This document shows, in pieces, positions 1 to 6,829 of a stretch of DNA of 40,939 bases; positions within the stretch are counted from its first letter, which is position 1; every line of letters begins with the position of its first letter. The DNA comes from Magnetococcales bacterium (lineage in GTDB: Bacteria > Pseudomonadota > Magnetococcia > Magnetococcales > JADFYX01). The DNA lies in NCBI GenBank assembly GCA_015232405.1, contig JADFZS010000043.1:1-40939 (forward strand). The letters are read 5' to 3'. A model generated the notes under the pieces. It saw only the letters and a list, made by a program, of their open reading frames with translations, was not told the DNA's origin and searched no databases. A program made the position numbers and the translations under genes.

Positions 1-656
1 TATTTTTGATGTGCCCATCTACCAAGCTCACCACCAAAAAATTTAACATTTTCCCTAACATCAAGTTTTCTGCCAAAAAAATTAAACTCTGATAGATTAT
101 TGATGAAATTATCTAAAAGACCATCCCAAGGCTCTCGGTTCATTGTTCTAGTACCGATATTGATCTCCGGATTTAACTCCGGTGAATCCAACGGGGCATT
201 TGGTCCACCACGTCTGCCGTTGTAAGAGTGGAGATCCAAGACCACAAACTTACCCCAACGAGATTGTGCCTGATTAAAAATCAATTCCATTTGTGAATAA
301 AAATCATCATGTAGAGTCAAAGCTCTGTTTTTCATTTCTAAAGAAATAGGTTCTTTCCACAAATTTAATCCCCAGGCATCATCTGGAGTCTTGTATACGG
401 CCCGATCTCGGGGTCTATTCATGTCTACTTCAAAACGAGATCTGTGAACTACAACACTTGTTGGAGAAATTTTGGTCCAGGTTCCAGTAAAAGGATCTTC
501 TTCACGTAATCGTTCTGAATCATCCAGAGCACTTAGATTAAATAGTTCCGGAGACATAAAGTGACCATTATGTAGGGCCACCGCTATGAGAGGACTATTG
601 CTATTTCTCAATTCCCACAAAGGAAATTTCTTAGTTTTAATACTTTGATTGTTCAT
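1..656 (-). CDS. N-formylglutamate amidohydrolase family protein, C-terminus beyond window
   Basis: Translating the reverse strand from 656 gives a continuous frame that runs off the left edge, so only the first 218 or so codons are present. Visible family landmarks are HNGH near residue 26, a likely zinc site, VVHRSRFEVDMNRPR near residue 70 and VVLDLHSYNGRRGGPNAP near residue 140. These match the N-formylglutamate deformylase/HutG-like zinc amidohydrolase family, which hydrolyses N-formylated amino acids. The ATG at 656 is preferred over the in-frame ATG at 662 because the GGAGG at 664-668 lies 7 nt from the former and 1 nt from the latter. No histidine-degradation genes are visible nearby, so the true substrate is open. 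Confidence 0.8.
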   Translation of the reverse strand, partial: MNNQSIKTKKFPLWELRNSNSPLIAVALHNGHFMSPELFNLSALDDSERLREEDPFTGTWTKISPTSVVVHRSRFEVDMNRPRDRAVYKTPDDAWGLNLWKEPISLEMKNRALTLHDDFYSQMELIFNQAQSRWGKFVVLDLHSYNGRRGGPNAPLDSPELNPEINIGTRTMNREPWDGLLDNFINNLSEFNFFGRKLDVRENVKFFGGELGRWAHQK

Positions 657-691
657 ATACATTCCTCCACAAAGAACTGCTCTATATGCAG

Positions 692-961
692 CTATAAGAT
701 GCCATTTATAAGTTTTTTCAGATGGTCACTTGGCTTATCCTGTTCATCATTTTCATTTGGCTGATATCTCTCTTTGAGGTCCAAAGCACATTGCAGAACA
801 AATTCTTCCCTCTCCTCTATATGAACTTGCTGCATCAGTACTAATTGTTGACATTTTTCGATTAGTTCTTTATCTGAAACCATTTCACTGGCTATAGCTG
901 GTATAGAACTCAAAGAAATTAGGACTGATATCACTGAAGAAATAATTAATTTTGATTTCAT
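692..961 (-). CDS. Small exported protein with C-x20-C motif (paralogue of next gene)
   Basis: An 89-residue protein of unrecognised family. Residues 1-24 form a typical Sec signal peptide with cleavage likely after AIA-S, so the mature form should be periplasmic or secreted. The mature part is strongly charged and probably helical, with two cysteines separated by exactly 20 residues (KCQ...LQC). The gene at 958-1269 has the same spacing, which suggests an ancient duplication. The start codon overlaps the stop of that upstream gene (ATGA at 958-961), and a strong GGAGGAGGT lies 8 nt before the ATG, so the two genes are translationally coupled. A disulfide-linked helical hairpin is an inference. 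Function unknown. Confidence 0.7.
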   Translation of the reverse strand: MKSKLIISSVISVLISLSSIPAIASEMVSDKELIEKCQQLVLMQQVHIEEREEFVLQCALDLKERYQPNENDEQDKPSDHLKKLINGIL

Positions 962-1269
962 TTGTAGCTACCTCCTCCGGAAACCTTTTTTTTAACAAAA
1001 ACTAACTCTTCATCTTCTTCAAGAACCGTGATTCCATTATCATGGGCTCTATCTAATTCTTTAATTTCAGCTATAAAATCTTGTATTTCCTGAAGACAAC
1101 TAGCTAAATATTTTGCCATTTTATCTTGAGATACTTTATCTTGTGTAGCATACATTTCGCAGTAAATACGGTCTTCCTTAAATGCGTCAGGAGAAACTTT
1201 ATCGGCAGCCCAAATTGGTGATGCCAAGGTAATACTTAAAATCGTGGCAACCAGCATTTTCTTGTTCAT
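958..1269 (-). CDS. Small exported protein with C-x20-C motif, first gene of pair
   Basis: A 103-residue protein, family not recognised. Residues 1-21 are a clear signal peptide (hydrophobic core MLVATILSITLASPIWA, cut before DKVS). The mature chain carries YCEMYATQDKV followed by AKYLASCLQE, with the two cysteines 20 residues apart as in the downstream partner. The C-terminus is acidic and then lysine- and glycine-rich. It is transcribed leftward, divergently from the LysR-type gene at 1632, and overlaps the next gene by four bases. The LysR neighbour might control it, but only from the layout. Function unknown. Confidence 0.7.
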   Translation of the reverse strand: MNKKMLVATILSITLASPIWAADKVSPDAFKEDRIYCEMYATQDKVSQDKMAKYLASCLQEIQDFIAEIKELDRAHDNGITVLEEDEELVFVKKKVSGGGSYK

Positions 1270-1631
1270 ATTTTTTCCCTCAACATGTTGTTATTCTCCA
1301 ATTGGAGATGATCTGTTGAAACGGAAATTACTTCATATATATCAATAATGTAAAACGAATAATTTCTAACAATATCATATTATTATTACATCGAACTTTA
1401 TTGATATTTACGTTCGAAATATTACATAGATACATTTTAATAATGACGATCAATATTCTTAATGAAGAAACTTTCTAATTATTATTTTGTAATTTGATTT
1501 TGTATTTTGATGGTAACGATCAAAATTCTTTATTGTCCTGTAGATTTACAAAGATAAAACCTGTATAAGTATGGAGTCTGTAGACTAGGTGTTAATTTTT
1601 TTTATGACTAGGAAATGAGGGTTGTTGTTAA
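1270..1631. promoter_or_regulatory. AT-rich divergent control region with 15-bp direct repeat
   Basis: This 362-bp non-coding stretch separates the leftward small-protein pair from the rightward LysR-type gene. It is very AT-rich and contains ACGATCAATATTCTT at 1446-1460 and ACGATCAAAATTCTT at 1516-1530, identical except for one base, with start points 70 bp apart. LysR regulators commonly bind paired sites in divergent promoter regions, so these are candidates. That role is inferred. No RNA gene or terminator is evident. Confidence 0.4.
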
Positions 1632-2486
1632 TTGGATATTGATCTCTTAAGGACTTTTTTAGAAGTTCACAGAACACGCCATTTTGGTAGAGCTTCCCAT
1701 AATTTATTCATTACCCAATCTGCTATTAGTACAAGAATAAAGCAGCTGGAAGAAATTGTGGGAGTTCGGTTATTTACCAGAAAACGTAATGACATTCAGC
1801 TTACACCAGCGGGACAGAGATTTCTTAAAGGAGCTGAGTCACTTATCAGTCTCTGGGAAGAGACTAAAAAAAGTGTGGTGTTAGATGAAAGTAATACCCC
1901 AATTTTGACAATTGGTGCCCAACCCAGCTTGTGGGATTCTTATCTTCCCTTGTGGGTAGAAACATTACGTTCTGATTTTTCCCACTTGGCTATTCATTGC
2001 GAAACACATGGTAGTGAAGCGTTGATCCAAGGATTGAGAGCAAGAACTCTTGATGTAGGCTTCATGTTTGAACCACCTAAGGTGAAAGAACTACTAGTTA
2101 AGGAGGTTAAATCTGTAGAGTTGGTGATGGTCTCTACTAAAGATGGCATAAAAGCGCAAGAGGCGGTTACAGAAGGCTATATAAACTACATCATGATGGA
2201 TTGGGGGTTAGCCTTTTCTATCGAGCATTCTAGATGGTTTCCTGAGCTGCCATCTCCTTTTCTTCATCTAGACCGAGGAAGAATGGCTTATACTTTTCTA
2301 AAGAAATTTGGAGGGGCTTCTTACCTAGCTAGAACCATGGTAGAGAATGACCTAGAATCAGGTAAGTTGCACTTAGTGGAGGATGCTGTCCCATTCAAAC
2401 GTATGGCTTATGCGGTATATACAACGAAAAGTGATAATCTTGAGATCATAGATCAAGCACTAAATTACCTGAATATATCACAATAA
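1632..2486 (+). CDS. hdfR: LysR-family transcriptional regulator, HdfR-like
   Basis: A 284-residue LysR-type regulator. The N-terminal winged helix (residues 1-60: LLRTFLEVHRTRHFGRA..., then FITQSAISTRIKQLE) closely follows the HdfR pattern, including the characteristic EV-RTRHFGRA stretch. The remainder is the usual two-lobed effector-binding domain, with LTPAGQRFL near residue 58. HdfR in enterobacteria represses flhDC and is itself under H-NS control; an H-NS-type gene follows about 0.4 kb downstream here, although regulation is not shown. The start is TTG at 1632 (TTG GAT ATT GAT), with GAGGG about 11 nt upstream; no ATG fits the family N-terminus. HdfR assignment is by sequence resemblance, moderate certainty. 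Confidence 0.85.
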   Translation: MDIDLLRTFLEVHRTRHFGRASHNLFITQSAISTRIKQLEEIVGVRLFTRKRNDIQLTPAGQRFLKGAESLISLWEETKKSVVLDESNTPILTIGAQPSLWDSYLPLWVETLRSDFSHLAIHCETHGSEALIQGLRARTLDVGFMFEPPKVKELLVKEVKSVELVMVSTKDGIKAQEAVTEGYINYIMMDWGLAFSIEHSRWFPELPSPFLHLDRGRMAYTFLKKFGGASYLARTMVENDLESGKLHLVEDAVPFKRMAYAVYTTKSDNLEIIDQALNYLNISQ

Positions 2487-2709
2487 CCAATATGTTTTAG
2501 TAACCATGAAAAAGACTATAAAGAAAACTATGGTTTACAACTATTTGGTTTTGTTCCCAATAACTTCAGATATGTGAAACTCTTTGCACGATAAGTTGAC
2601 TTTATAGGCAAAGCAGCTCTTGTTGGGTTGATAGTATTTCTTGTGGATATGATAGCCAACATGGTGGACAGTGAAGTGGTTAAAAATTGTCTGAATGGAC
2701 TCACAGTAA
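2487..2709. other. Non-coding AT-rich spacer
   Basis: Between the LysR-type gene and the H-NS-like frame I see no convincing gene, RNA or terminator. A plus-strand stretch near 2592-2625 reads VDFIGKAALVG, faintly like aminomethyltransferase proteins, but the frame is short and without further support. Confidence 0.3.
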
Positions 2710-2874
2710 ATCAACCCTTACAGAAGTGTACATGCTGGTCACATACCCATAGAACACTTTTTCAAGTATGTTAATTATATTTGTTTCAGATATTACGTAC
2801 TTACACTTCAAAAAGAAGTTGCAAAACAAATCAAAAAGACTCAACGAAAAGAGAAAAAAACCACTATCAAAAAA

Positions 2875-3096
2875 ATGGATGAAATGGCCAGAGCTGCTGG
2901 ATATGGATCTGCAGCTGAGATGGTTGCTGGTAGCGGAAGATCTGAAAGAAAAGACAAAGGTATCAAAGCTCCTCCCATGTATAAGCATCCAACTGAGGAT
3001 AAAACATGGACCGGAAAAGGTCGTACTCCAGACTGGATGAAGGAATATGAGAAGAAGAGAAACAAAAAACGTGAAGATTTATTAATTGATAAATAA
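2875..3096 (+). CDS. H-NS-type nucleoid protein with disrupted or unusual N-terminus
   Basis: The C-terminal half (residues 38-60 from the ATG: YKHPTEDKTWTGKGRTPDWM) is the H-NS DNA-binding domain, with the TWTGKGRTP core that contacts AT-rich minor grooves. H-NS proteins begin with an oligomerising coiled coil. Here that coiled coil (LQKEVAKQIKKTQRK) is encoded in the same frame but upstream of the first ATG at 2875. The frame is open back to the stop at 2707-2709 and contains no ATG, GTG or TTG there. Either a rare start such as ATT at 2779 is used or the 5' end has been shifted out of frame; frame +1 has an ATG at 2768 that would supply a plausible N-terminus. No SD supports 2875. I infer an AT-rich-DNA binding protein, possibly compromised. 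Confidence 0.6.
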   Translation: MDEMARAAGYGSAAEMVAGSGRSERKDKGIKAPPMYKHPTEDKTWTGKGRTPDWMKEYEKKRNKKREDLLIDK

Positions 3097-3239
3097 ATAT
3101 TTGTCTAACAAAGGTGCCAAAATGCCTTTAGAGAATCAATCTATATTTAAAGGAAAATTGGCACTTTGACTCAATCCGCCAATATATCCTATAAAGACTT
3201 TCATTATTAATAGTTTATCATTGTTTTTGGGGGAAGTAG

Positions 3240-3452
3240 ATGTCAAATCGAGAAACTGGTATTGTTAAATGGTTCAATGATGGCAAAGGCTTTGGGTTCG
3301 TAGCTCGTGATAGTGGAGTGGGAGATGTTTTTGTCCATCATAGTGCAATAACTGGAGATGGTTTTAAAACATTGGCAGAAGGACAAAAAGTTGAGTTTAG
3401 TGTATCCATGGGAGAGAAAGGACCAAAAGCCGACGAAGTAACTGCACCATAA
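3240..3452 (+). CDS. Cold-shock domain protein (CspA family)
   Basis: A 70-residue single cold-shock domain. RNP1 is KGFGFV (residues 16-21) and RNP2 is VFVHH (residues 30-34), the aromatic surfaces that bind single-stranded RNA or DNA in the OB-fold; the start [14 protein letters not shown] is canonical. A GGGGGA ribosome site lies 5-10 nt before the ATG. Such proteins act as RNA chaperones and antiterminators. Whether this copy is cold-induced cannot be told; the 5' leader is short. A clear intrinsic terminator follows. Confidence 0.95.
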   Translation: MSNRETGIVKWFNDGKGFGFVARDSGVGDVFVHHSAITGDGFKTLAEGQKVEFSVSMGEKGPKADEVTAP

Positions 3453-3505
3453 ATAAATAGTTAATATTACAAGTTAAAACGTTAAAATCATAATTAGTCA
3501 ATATG

Positions 3506-3549
3506 AAGGGATTGTGGTACTTTTCCGTAGGTGCTACAGTCCCTTTTTT
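3506..3549 (+). terminator. Rho-independent terminator after csp gene
   Basis: AAGGGATTGTGGTAC pairs with GTGCTACAGTCCCTT (with G-U pairs) to form a stem of about 15 bp with a short loop. A run of T follows at 3544-3549. This is a textbook terminator placed about 50 bp after the cold-shock gene stop codon and just before the IHF gene. Confidence 0.85.
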
Positions 3550-3576
3550 ATTATGTATTAATGAATAGGTGTTGCT

Positions 3577-3858
3577 ATGACCAAAGTAGAGATTGTTGAA
3601 ATAGTACGTTCTAAAATAGGAGTATCAACTAAAGATGCTGCCGTACTTGTAGAAAGTCTTTTTGAGATGATCAGAGTGAGTCTTGAAAAAGGTGAAGATG
3701 TTAAATTACCTGGATTTGGAAATTTTAGAATTAGAAACAAAAGAGAGCGTATAGGTCGCAACCCTAAAACAGGCGCAACCATGCCTATAACTGCAAGAAA
3801 AATTGTGACATTCAAACCAAGTCAAATACTTAAAGATCGAGTTAACAAAAGCAAATAA
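3577..3858 (+). CDS. ihfA: Integration host factor alpha-type DNA-bending protein
   Basis: A 93-residue HU/IHF family protein. KLPGFGNFRIRNK (about residues 47-59) and the DNA-arm tip GRNPKTG (about 64-70, with the intercalating proline), followed by MPITARKIVTFKPSQILK, resemble IHF-alpha more than HU. IHF bends DNA at specific sites as an alpha/beta dimer; no beta subunit gene is in the window. Chromosomal ihfA usually follows pheT, which is not the case here, so this could be an accessory copy carried by an integrated element. The SD before the ATG is weak (TAGGTG). Family certain, subunit assignment likely. Confidence 0.85.
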   Translation: MTKVEIVEIVRSKIGVSTKDAAVLVESLFEMIRVSLEKGEDVKLPGFGNFRIRNKRERIGRNPKTGATMPITARKIVTFKPSQILKDRVNKSK

Positions 3859-3914
3859 TTTTTTATTAGTTTTTTTCATAATTTGTTGTAATTCCATATA
3901 GGTAATATTACGAC

Positions 3915-4529
3915 ATGCCAACTAAAAATAAAAAGCAAAAACAAAGAGGTAAAACAAAGAGAAAACCTCAAAAAAACACAACAAAGACAAACAAATCATC
4001 TAATAAATTTGCTATTCAACCGTTTCTTGGTGGTCTTCTTCTTTTTCTTACCATCTTCCTTGCAACAGCCATATATTCCTATAGTTCAAATGATCCATCA
4101 TTGCATCAAACCGGCGATGGCCCAATCCAAAATATTGGAGGAGCACCTGGCGCATATGCAGCAGGATTTCTCATACAAAATTTTGGATATTCTGCAGTAT
4201 GGGCTATAATTTACAGTGGAGTGCAAAGCTTCTTTTTACTTTTCAAACAATTTTCTAATCTAATTAGAGTGAGTCAAATTGTATCTCTTTGCTTCATTGC
4301 AATTATCCTTTTATTTTTGTCAGGAATGATACCGCAAGAAAACAGCTCTTTACCATATGGTCCTGGTGGAATAATTGGTAAATTAACTGCTGATTTCATG
4401 ATTGGATTATTTGGATATTGGGGTAGTATTATTTTGATGTTATCTGTTGGATTGCCAGCATTTTTGGTACTGTTTAGATTATCAATTATTGGGTATATTG
4501 AACAGTTTGATGTTCATCGTAATGAATAA
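3915..4529 (+). CDS. Stand-alone FtsK-type four-helix membrane domain
   Basis: A 204-residue protein. A very basic N-terminus (residues 1-30, mostly K, R, N, T, Q) is followed by four hydrophobic segments near 36-56, 85-110, 118-138 and 160-190. The loop SYSSNDPSLHQTGDGPIQNIGGAPGAYAAG is diagnostic of the N-terminal membrane domain of FtsK/SpoIIIE DNA translocases (compare SY-xNDPS and NxxGxxGAY). FtsK proteins continue for 500 or more residues with a linker, a RecA-like motor and a gamma domain. Here the frame ends after helix 4 and no motor follows. FtsK-N anchors at the division septum, so this could modulate division or compete with the host FtsK; that is inference. Truncation relic is the alternative. 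Confidence 0.75.
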   Translation: MPTKNKKQKQRGKTKRKPQKNTTKTNKSSNKFAIQPFLGGLLLFLTIFLATAIYSYSSNDPSLHQTGDGPIQNIGGAPGAYAAGFLIQNFGYSAVWAIIYSGVQSFFLLFKQFSNLIRVSQIVSLCFIAIILLFLSGMIPQENSSLPYGPGGIIGKLTADFMIGLFGYWGSIILMLSVGLPAFLVLFRLSIIGYIEQFDVHRNE

Positions 4530-4671
4530 AATAGACCCAATGGAAAAGAGTTAAAGTCCTTCACCTGTTGAGTTTTTTATTAAAGGTCTAGTACGGTGTT
4601 CGATAGGCACTCTTTCTCATATCAAACATTATAAAATTGCACTCCCTCCTTTAACAAAATATGGTGAAGTA

Positions 4672-5583
4672 ATGGCTCACAACTATCCAGAACCAGTAAA
4701 CAAGCTTTTTTCTATAGGCGAATGCCAGTCCCCACCATGGGGAGCAGACCGTAATAAGAAGGATTGGTTGAACTATTTAGACTTAGGTTTTGGAACTGAA
4801 CACATACCCGATTTGACACGACTTGCAATTGATGAAAATGTGCTCATGGATGAAAGCAATGAATCGGTTGGTTGGGCTCCAATACATGCTTGGCGAGCGT
4901 TGGGGCAACTCAAAGCAGAATCTTCGGTCTCTACGCTGCTCAACCACTACCACACCTGGAAAGAAAATGACTGGACCGTAAATGAAGCTGGTGAAGTCTT
5001 TGCCATGATGGGACCTGCAGCATTTAAAGTACTGGAACAGTACCTAAAAGATGACAACAACTCTACAAATCTGAGAATCCACATCACTGAATACATGGTA
5101 AAATTCATCAAGCAACATGATGGGTTTCGAGACCAGTGTATATCGGGATTATCCGATCTGCTTACAAAATTCCAGGAAAACAATAAGGAAATGAACGCTT
5201 TTCTAATTACTGCATTGATGGACTTGGATGCAGTTGAGAAAATCGATCTGGTGAAGCAGGTATATGATGCAGATCAGTTGTTTCAATCAATCCCTGGAGA
5301 CTGGGAAGATGCAGAGATAGCTTTTGGTGTCCGTGAAAAAAGGATTACTCCTCGCCCGGATTATTACCAAATCAGCCAACAAGAAATTTTAATGGAAAAA
5401 CACGGCACTCATCCACTAGATGATTCTTTTGATCCTTCTGATGATGATGTAAATACCACTTACGTCAGACCATTCCCGAAAGTTGGTAGAAATGAACCAT
5501 GCCCATGTGGTAGTGGAAAAAAATTTAAAAAATGCTGTATTGGAATTGATGGTTATGGTGGTGGTGGGGTGACTATTCATTAA
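4672..5583 (+). CDS. SEC-C motif protein with HEAT-like helical repeats
   Basis: A 303-residue protein. The C-terminus carries a SEC-C zinc motif, [18 protein letters not shown], about residues 276-293, the same Cys cluster found at the end of SecA. The N-terminal 200 residues are helical with repeat-like units ([46 protein letters not shown]), reminiscent of HEAT-type or DUF1186-like adaptor proteins. A ribosome- or chaperone-associated role is plausible but not shown. It heads a tight run with the cupin gene 14 bp downstream. There is no enzymatic motif. Confidence 0.8.
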   Translation: MAHNYPEPVNKLFSIGECQSPPWGADRNKKDWLNYLDLGFGTEHIPDLTRLAIDENVLMDESNESVGWAPIHAWRALGQLKAESSVSTLLNHYHTWKENDWTVNEAGEVFAMMGPAAFKVLEQYLKDDNNSTNLRIHITEYMVKFIKQHDGFRDQCISGLSDLLTKFQENNKEMNAFLITALMDLDAVEKIDLVKQVYDADQLFQSIPGDWEDAEIAFGVREKRITPRPDYYQISQQEILMEKHGTHPLDDSFDPSDDDVNTTYVRPFPKVGRNEPCPCGSGKKFKKCCIGIDGYGGGGVTIH

Positions 5584-5597
5584 TAGGTGAATATCAA

Positions 5598-5888
5598 ATG
5601 ATTGATGTTGAACATTGGAATTCTGAAGAAGAGATGATCCATAATATGAGAGATCGTGGATTTATTCCATATAGATACACTTTCTCACCTGGAACATATT
5701 TTCCACCACATACACACGACCATGATAAAATTGCTGCTGTGGTGTCAGGAGAATTTCGTATCATTATTGGAGATGAATCTGTAATACTTAAAGCTGGTGA
5801 TGGAATGATTGTAACAGAAGGTGTTTTGCATAGTGCTGAGGTAGTTGGAGATCAATCTGTGGTGTCTATTGATGCTCCTAAAGGGTAG
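5598..5888 (+). CDS. Small cupin-domain protein
   Basis: A 96-residue single-domain beta-barrel cupin. Motif 1 is PPHTHDHDKIAAVVSGEFRI (about residues 35-54), giving histidines for metal binding. Motif 2 is GDGMIVTEGVLHSAEV (about 68-83), with the terminal His. The usual Glu of motif 1 is not in its standard place (HDK in its stead), so metal coordination may differ. Such stand-alone cupins are isomerase-, dioxygenase- or sensor-like; the substrate is unknown. It sits between the SEC-C gene and a DUF2007 gene with gaps of 14 and 6 bp, so probably one operon. Confidence 0.85.
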   Translation: MIDVEHWNSEEEMIHNMRDRGFIPYRYTFSPGTYFPPHTHDHDKIAAVVSGEFRIIIGDESVILKAGDGMIVTEGVLHSAEVVGDQSVVSIDAPKG

Positions 5889-5894
5889 TTTTTT

Positions 5895-6125
5895 ATGATG
5901 AAAGAACTGTTTAAGTCCAATAATATGGTTGAACTATCCTGGGCGAAAGTTACTCTTGAAAATGCAGGTATTCCAGTTTTTGTGTTTGATCAAAATATTA
6001 ATTTAGTTGAAGGTAATATTGGTATTTTTCCTCGTCGGGTTATGGTCAACGATGAAGACCATAACCAAGCTGAATCAGTGTTGAAAGAGAAAAGACTGGA
6101 ACTTGACAGAAACTTTTCAAGTTAA
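5895..6125 (+). CDS. DUF2007-type small protein
   Basis: A 76-residue protein of the DUF2007 (putative signal-transducing) type. FKSNNMVELSWAKVTLENAGIPVFVFD, then PRRVMVNDEDHNQAESVLKE, gives the ferredoxin-like beta-alpha-beta pattern of this family: a short strand, a helix ending in an NAGIP-like turn, and a C-terminal helix after the V-x-x-E/D-D motif. It starts 6 bp after the cupin stop, so it is co-transcribed. It overlaps tail-to-tail by four bases with the leftward gene at 6122. Biochemical role unknown in the family. Confidence 0.8.
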   Translation: MMKELFKSNNMVELSWAKVTLENAGIPVFVFDQNINLVEGNIGIFPRRVMVNDEDHNQAESVLKEKRLELDRNFSS

Positions 6126-6616
6126 ATTTTATCTAGACTCCCTCCTCCACCTGGAAACTTTGCATACCGATGGGGTTCCCACATTTGGCTCTCCCAGTTA
6201 AACAGTTCAACACCAATCCAGTTACTTTCAGAGATAGGACCATAAGATACTCTCCACTGTTTAGGACTTGTCCCTCTATTTATTGCAACACTGGCAAGAG
6301 CATCTGCATGACTTTTGAGAATTCCACTTTTCTTCTTAAAATTGTTCCAACTACTTGTTATATGAAATGGTACTTCAATCCTTGCTAGCCCACCAAATTT
6401 ATCATGAGTTTGCTGCCTATTCAAAGATGTCATAACACCATTTTGAAAATAACTTTTATATGCAGTTTCTTCCCAGAATGGATTCATTGATAGCCAAACA
6501 ACTGGGCGTTCATGTTTTGGAACTATAGCAGTTGCTGGCTTGATATAGCCATCATTGAAGATCTGGTTGAGTAATTTTGTTACGGTGTAATGATAAGCTT
6601 TTGGTTTACTGTTCAT
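6122..6616 (-). CDS. Hypothetical protein with N-terminal YHYTVTKLL
   Basis: A 164-residue soluble protein without signal peptide or membrane segment. I recognise conserved-looking elements but not a named family: YHYTVTKLLNQIFNDGYIKPA (residues 8-28), RPVVWLSMNPFWEETAYKS (37-55), FGGLARIEVP (74-83) and the glycine-rich tail PGGGGSLDKI. The opening H-x-T...L-x-x-I-x-x-x-G-x-I-x-P resembles the start of ADP-ribosyltransferase-like folds, where a His or Tyr contacts NAD, but this is only a resemblance. It lies just inside the putative attachment site at 6774-6820, a typical place for accessory cargo. Confidence 0.6.
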   Translation of the reverse strand: MNSKPKAYHYTVTKLLNQIFNDGYIKPATAIVPKHERPVVWLSMNPFWEETAYKSYFQNGVMTSLNRQQTHDKFGGLARIEVPFHITSSWNNFKKKSGILKSHADALASVAINRGTSPKQWRVSYGPISESNWIGVELFNWESQMWEPHRYAKFPGGGGSLDKI

Positions 6617-6637
6617 GATCTCTTCTCCAGATATTCC

Positions 6638-6689
6638 GTGTGTGAATCAGTGTGTGAAAAACATTCCAAAAGCAGCAAAAGTCACACAC
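6638..6689. repeat. GTGTGTGA repeats near attachment site (candidate integrase/Xis arm sites)
   Basis: GTGTGTGAA occurs twice in direct orientation at 6638-6646 and 6650-6658, 12 bp apart, and its complement TCACACAC occurs at 6682-6689. The three copies lie 85-140 bp from the tRNA fragment. Tyrosine integrases bind repeated arm-type sites at such distances from the core. No integrase gene is visible, so the role is inferred from position. Confidence 0.35.
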
Positions 6690-6773
6690 AGGATGGAAAA
6701 TCAACAAAAGAGAAAAGCCCATGAAATCAAATTGTTGAGCAATAACGAGGAGGTTATGAAGCTCAAGGATTCT

Positions 6774-6820
6774 GCCTTCTAAGCCGTAGGTTACAGGTTC
6801 GATTCCTGTCGAGCGCGCCA
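6774..6820 (+). other. 3' half of tRNA-Arg(UCU), probable attR of an integrated element
   Basis: The sequence reads as a tRNA from the anticodon loop to CCA: loop CTTCTAA (anticodon TCT), 3' anticodon strand GCCGT, variable loop AGGTT, T stem ACAGG/CCTGT around TTCGATT, acceptor strand CGAGCGC, discriminator G, CCA, then a T run. The 5' half is missing: no GCGCTCG acceptor strand or D arm lies upstream, and the upstream anticodon strand (TCTGC) does not pair properly. Such fragments mark the distal end of tRNA-integrated islands. Since the 3' end points right, the element should extend leftward from here, and the sequence to the right would be the original flank. The intact tRNA would lie left of this window. 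Confidence 0.75.
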
Positions 6821-6829
6821 TTTTTTCAT

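Noticed and set aside
2592-2625. VDFIGKAALVG resembling aminomethyltransferase proteins
   Set aside because: The match is too short, there is no continuation on either side and the frame has a stop just upstream.
3110-3167. AAAGGTGCCAA and TTGGCACTTT pairing after the H-NS-like gene
   Set aside because: The loop is about 38 nt with one bulge and no T run, so it is not a convincing terminator.
6606-6821. Reverse-strand frame beginning MARSTGIEPVTYGLE
   Set aside because: This is the antisense reading of a tRNA T arm, a well-known spurious annotation.
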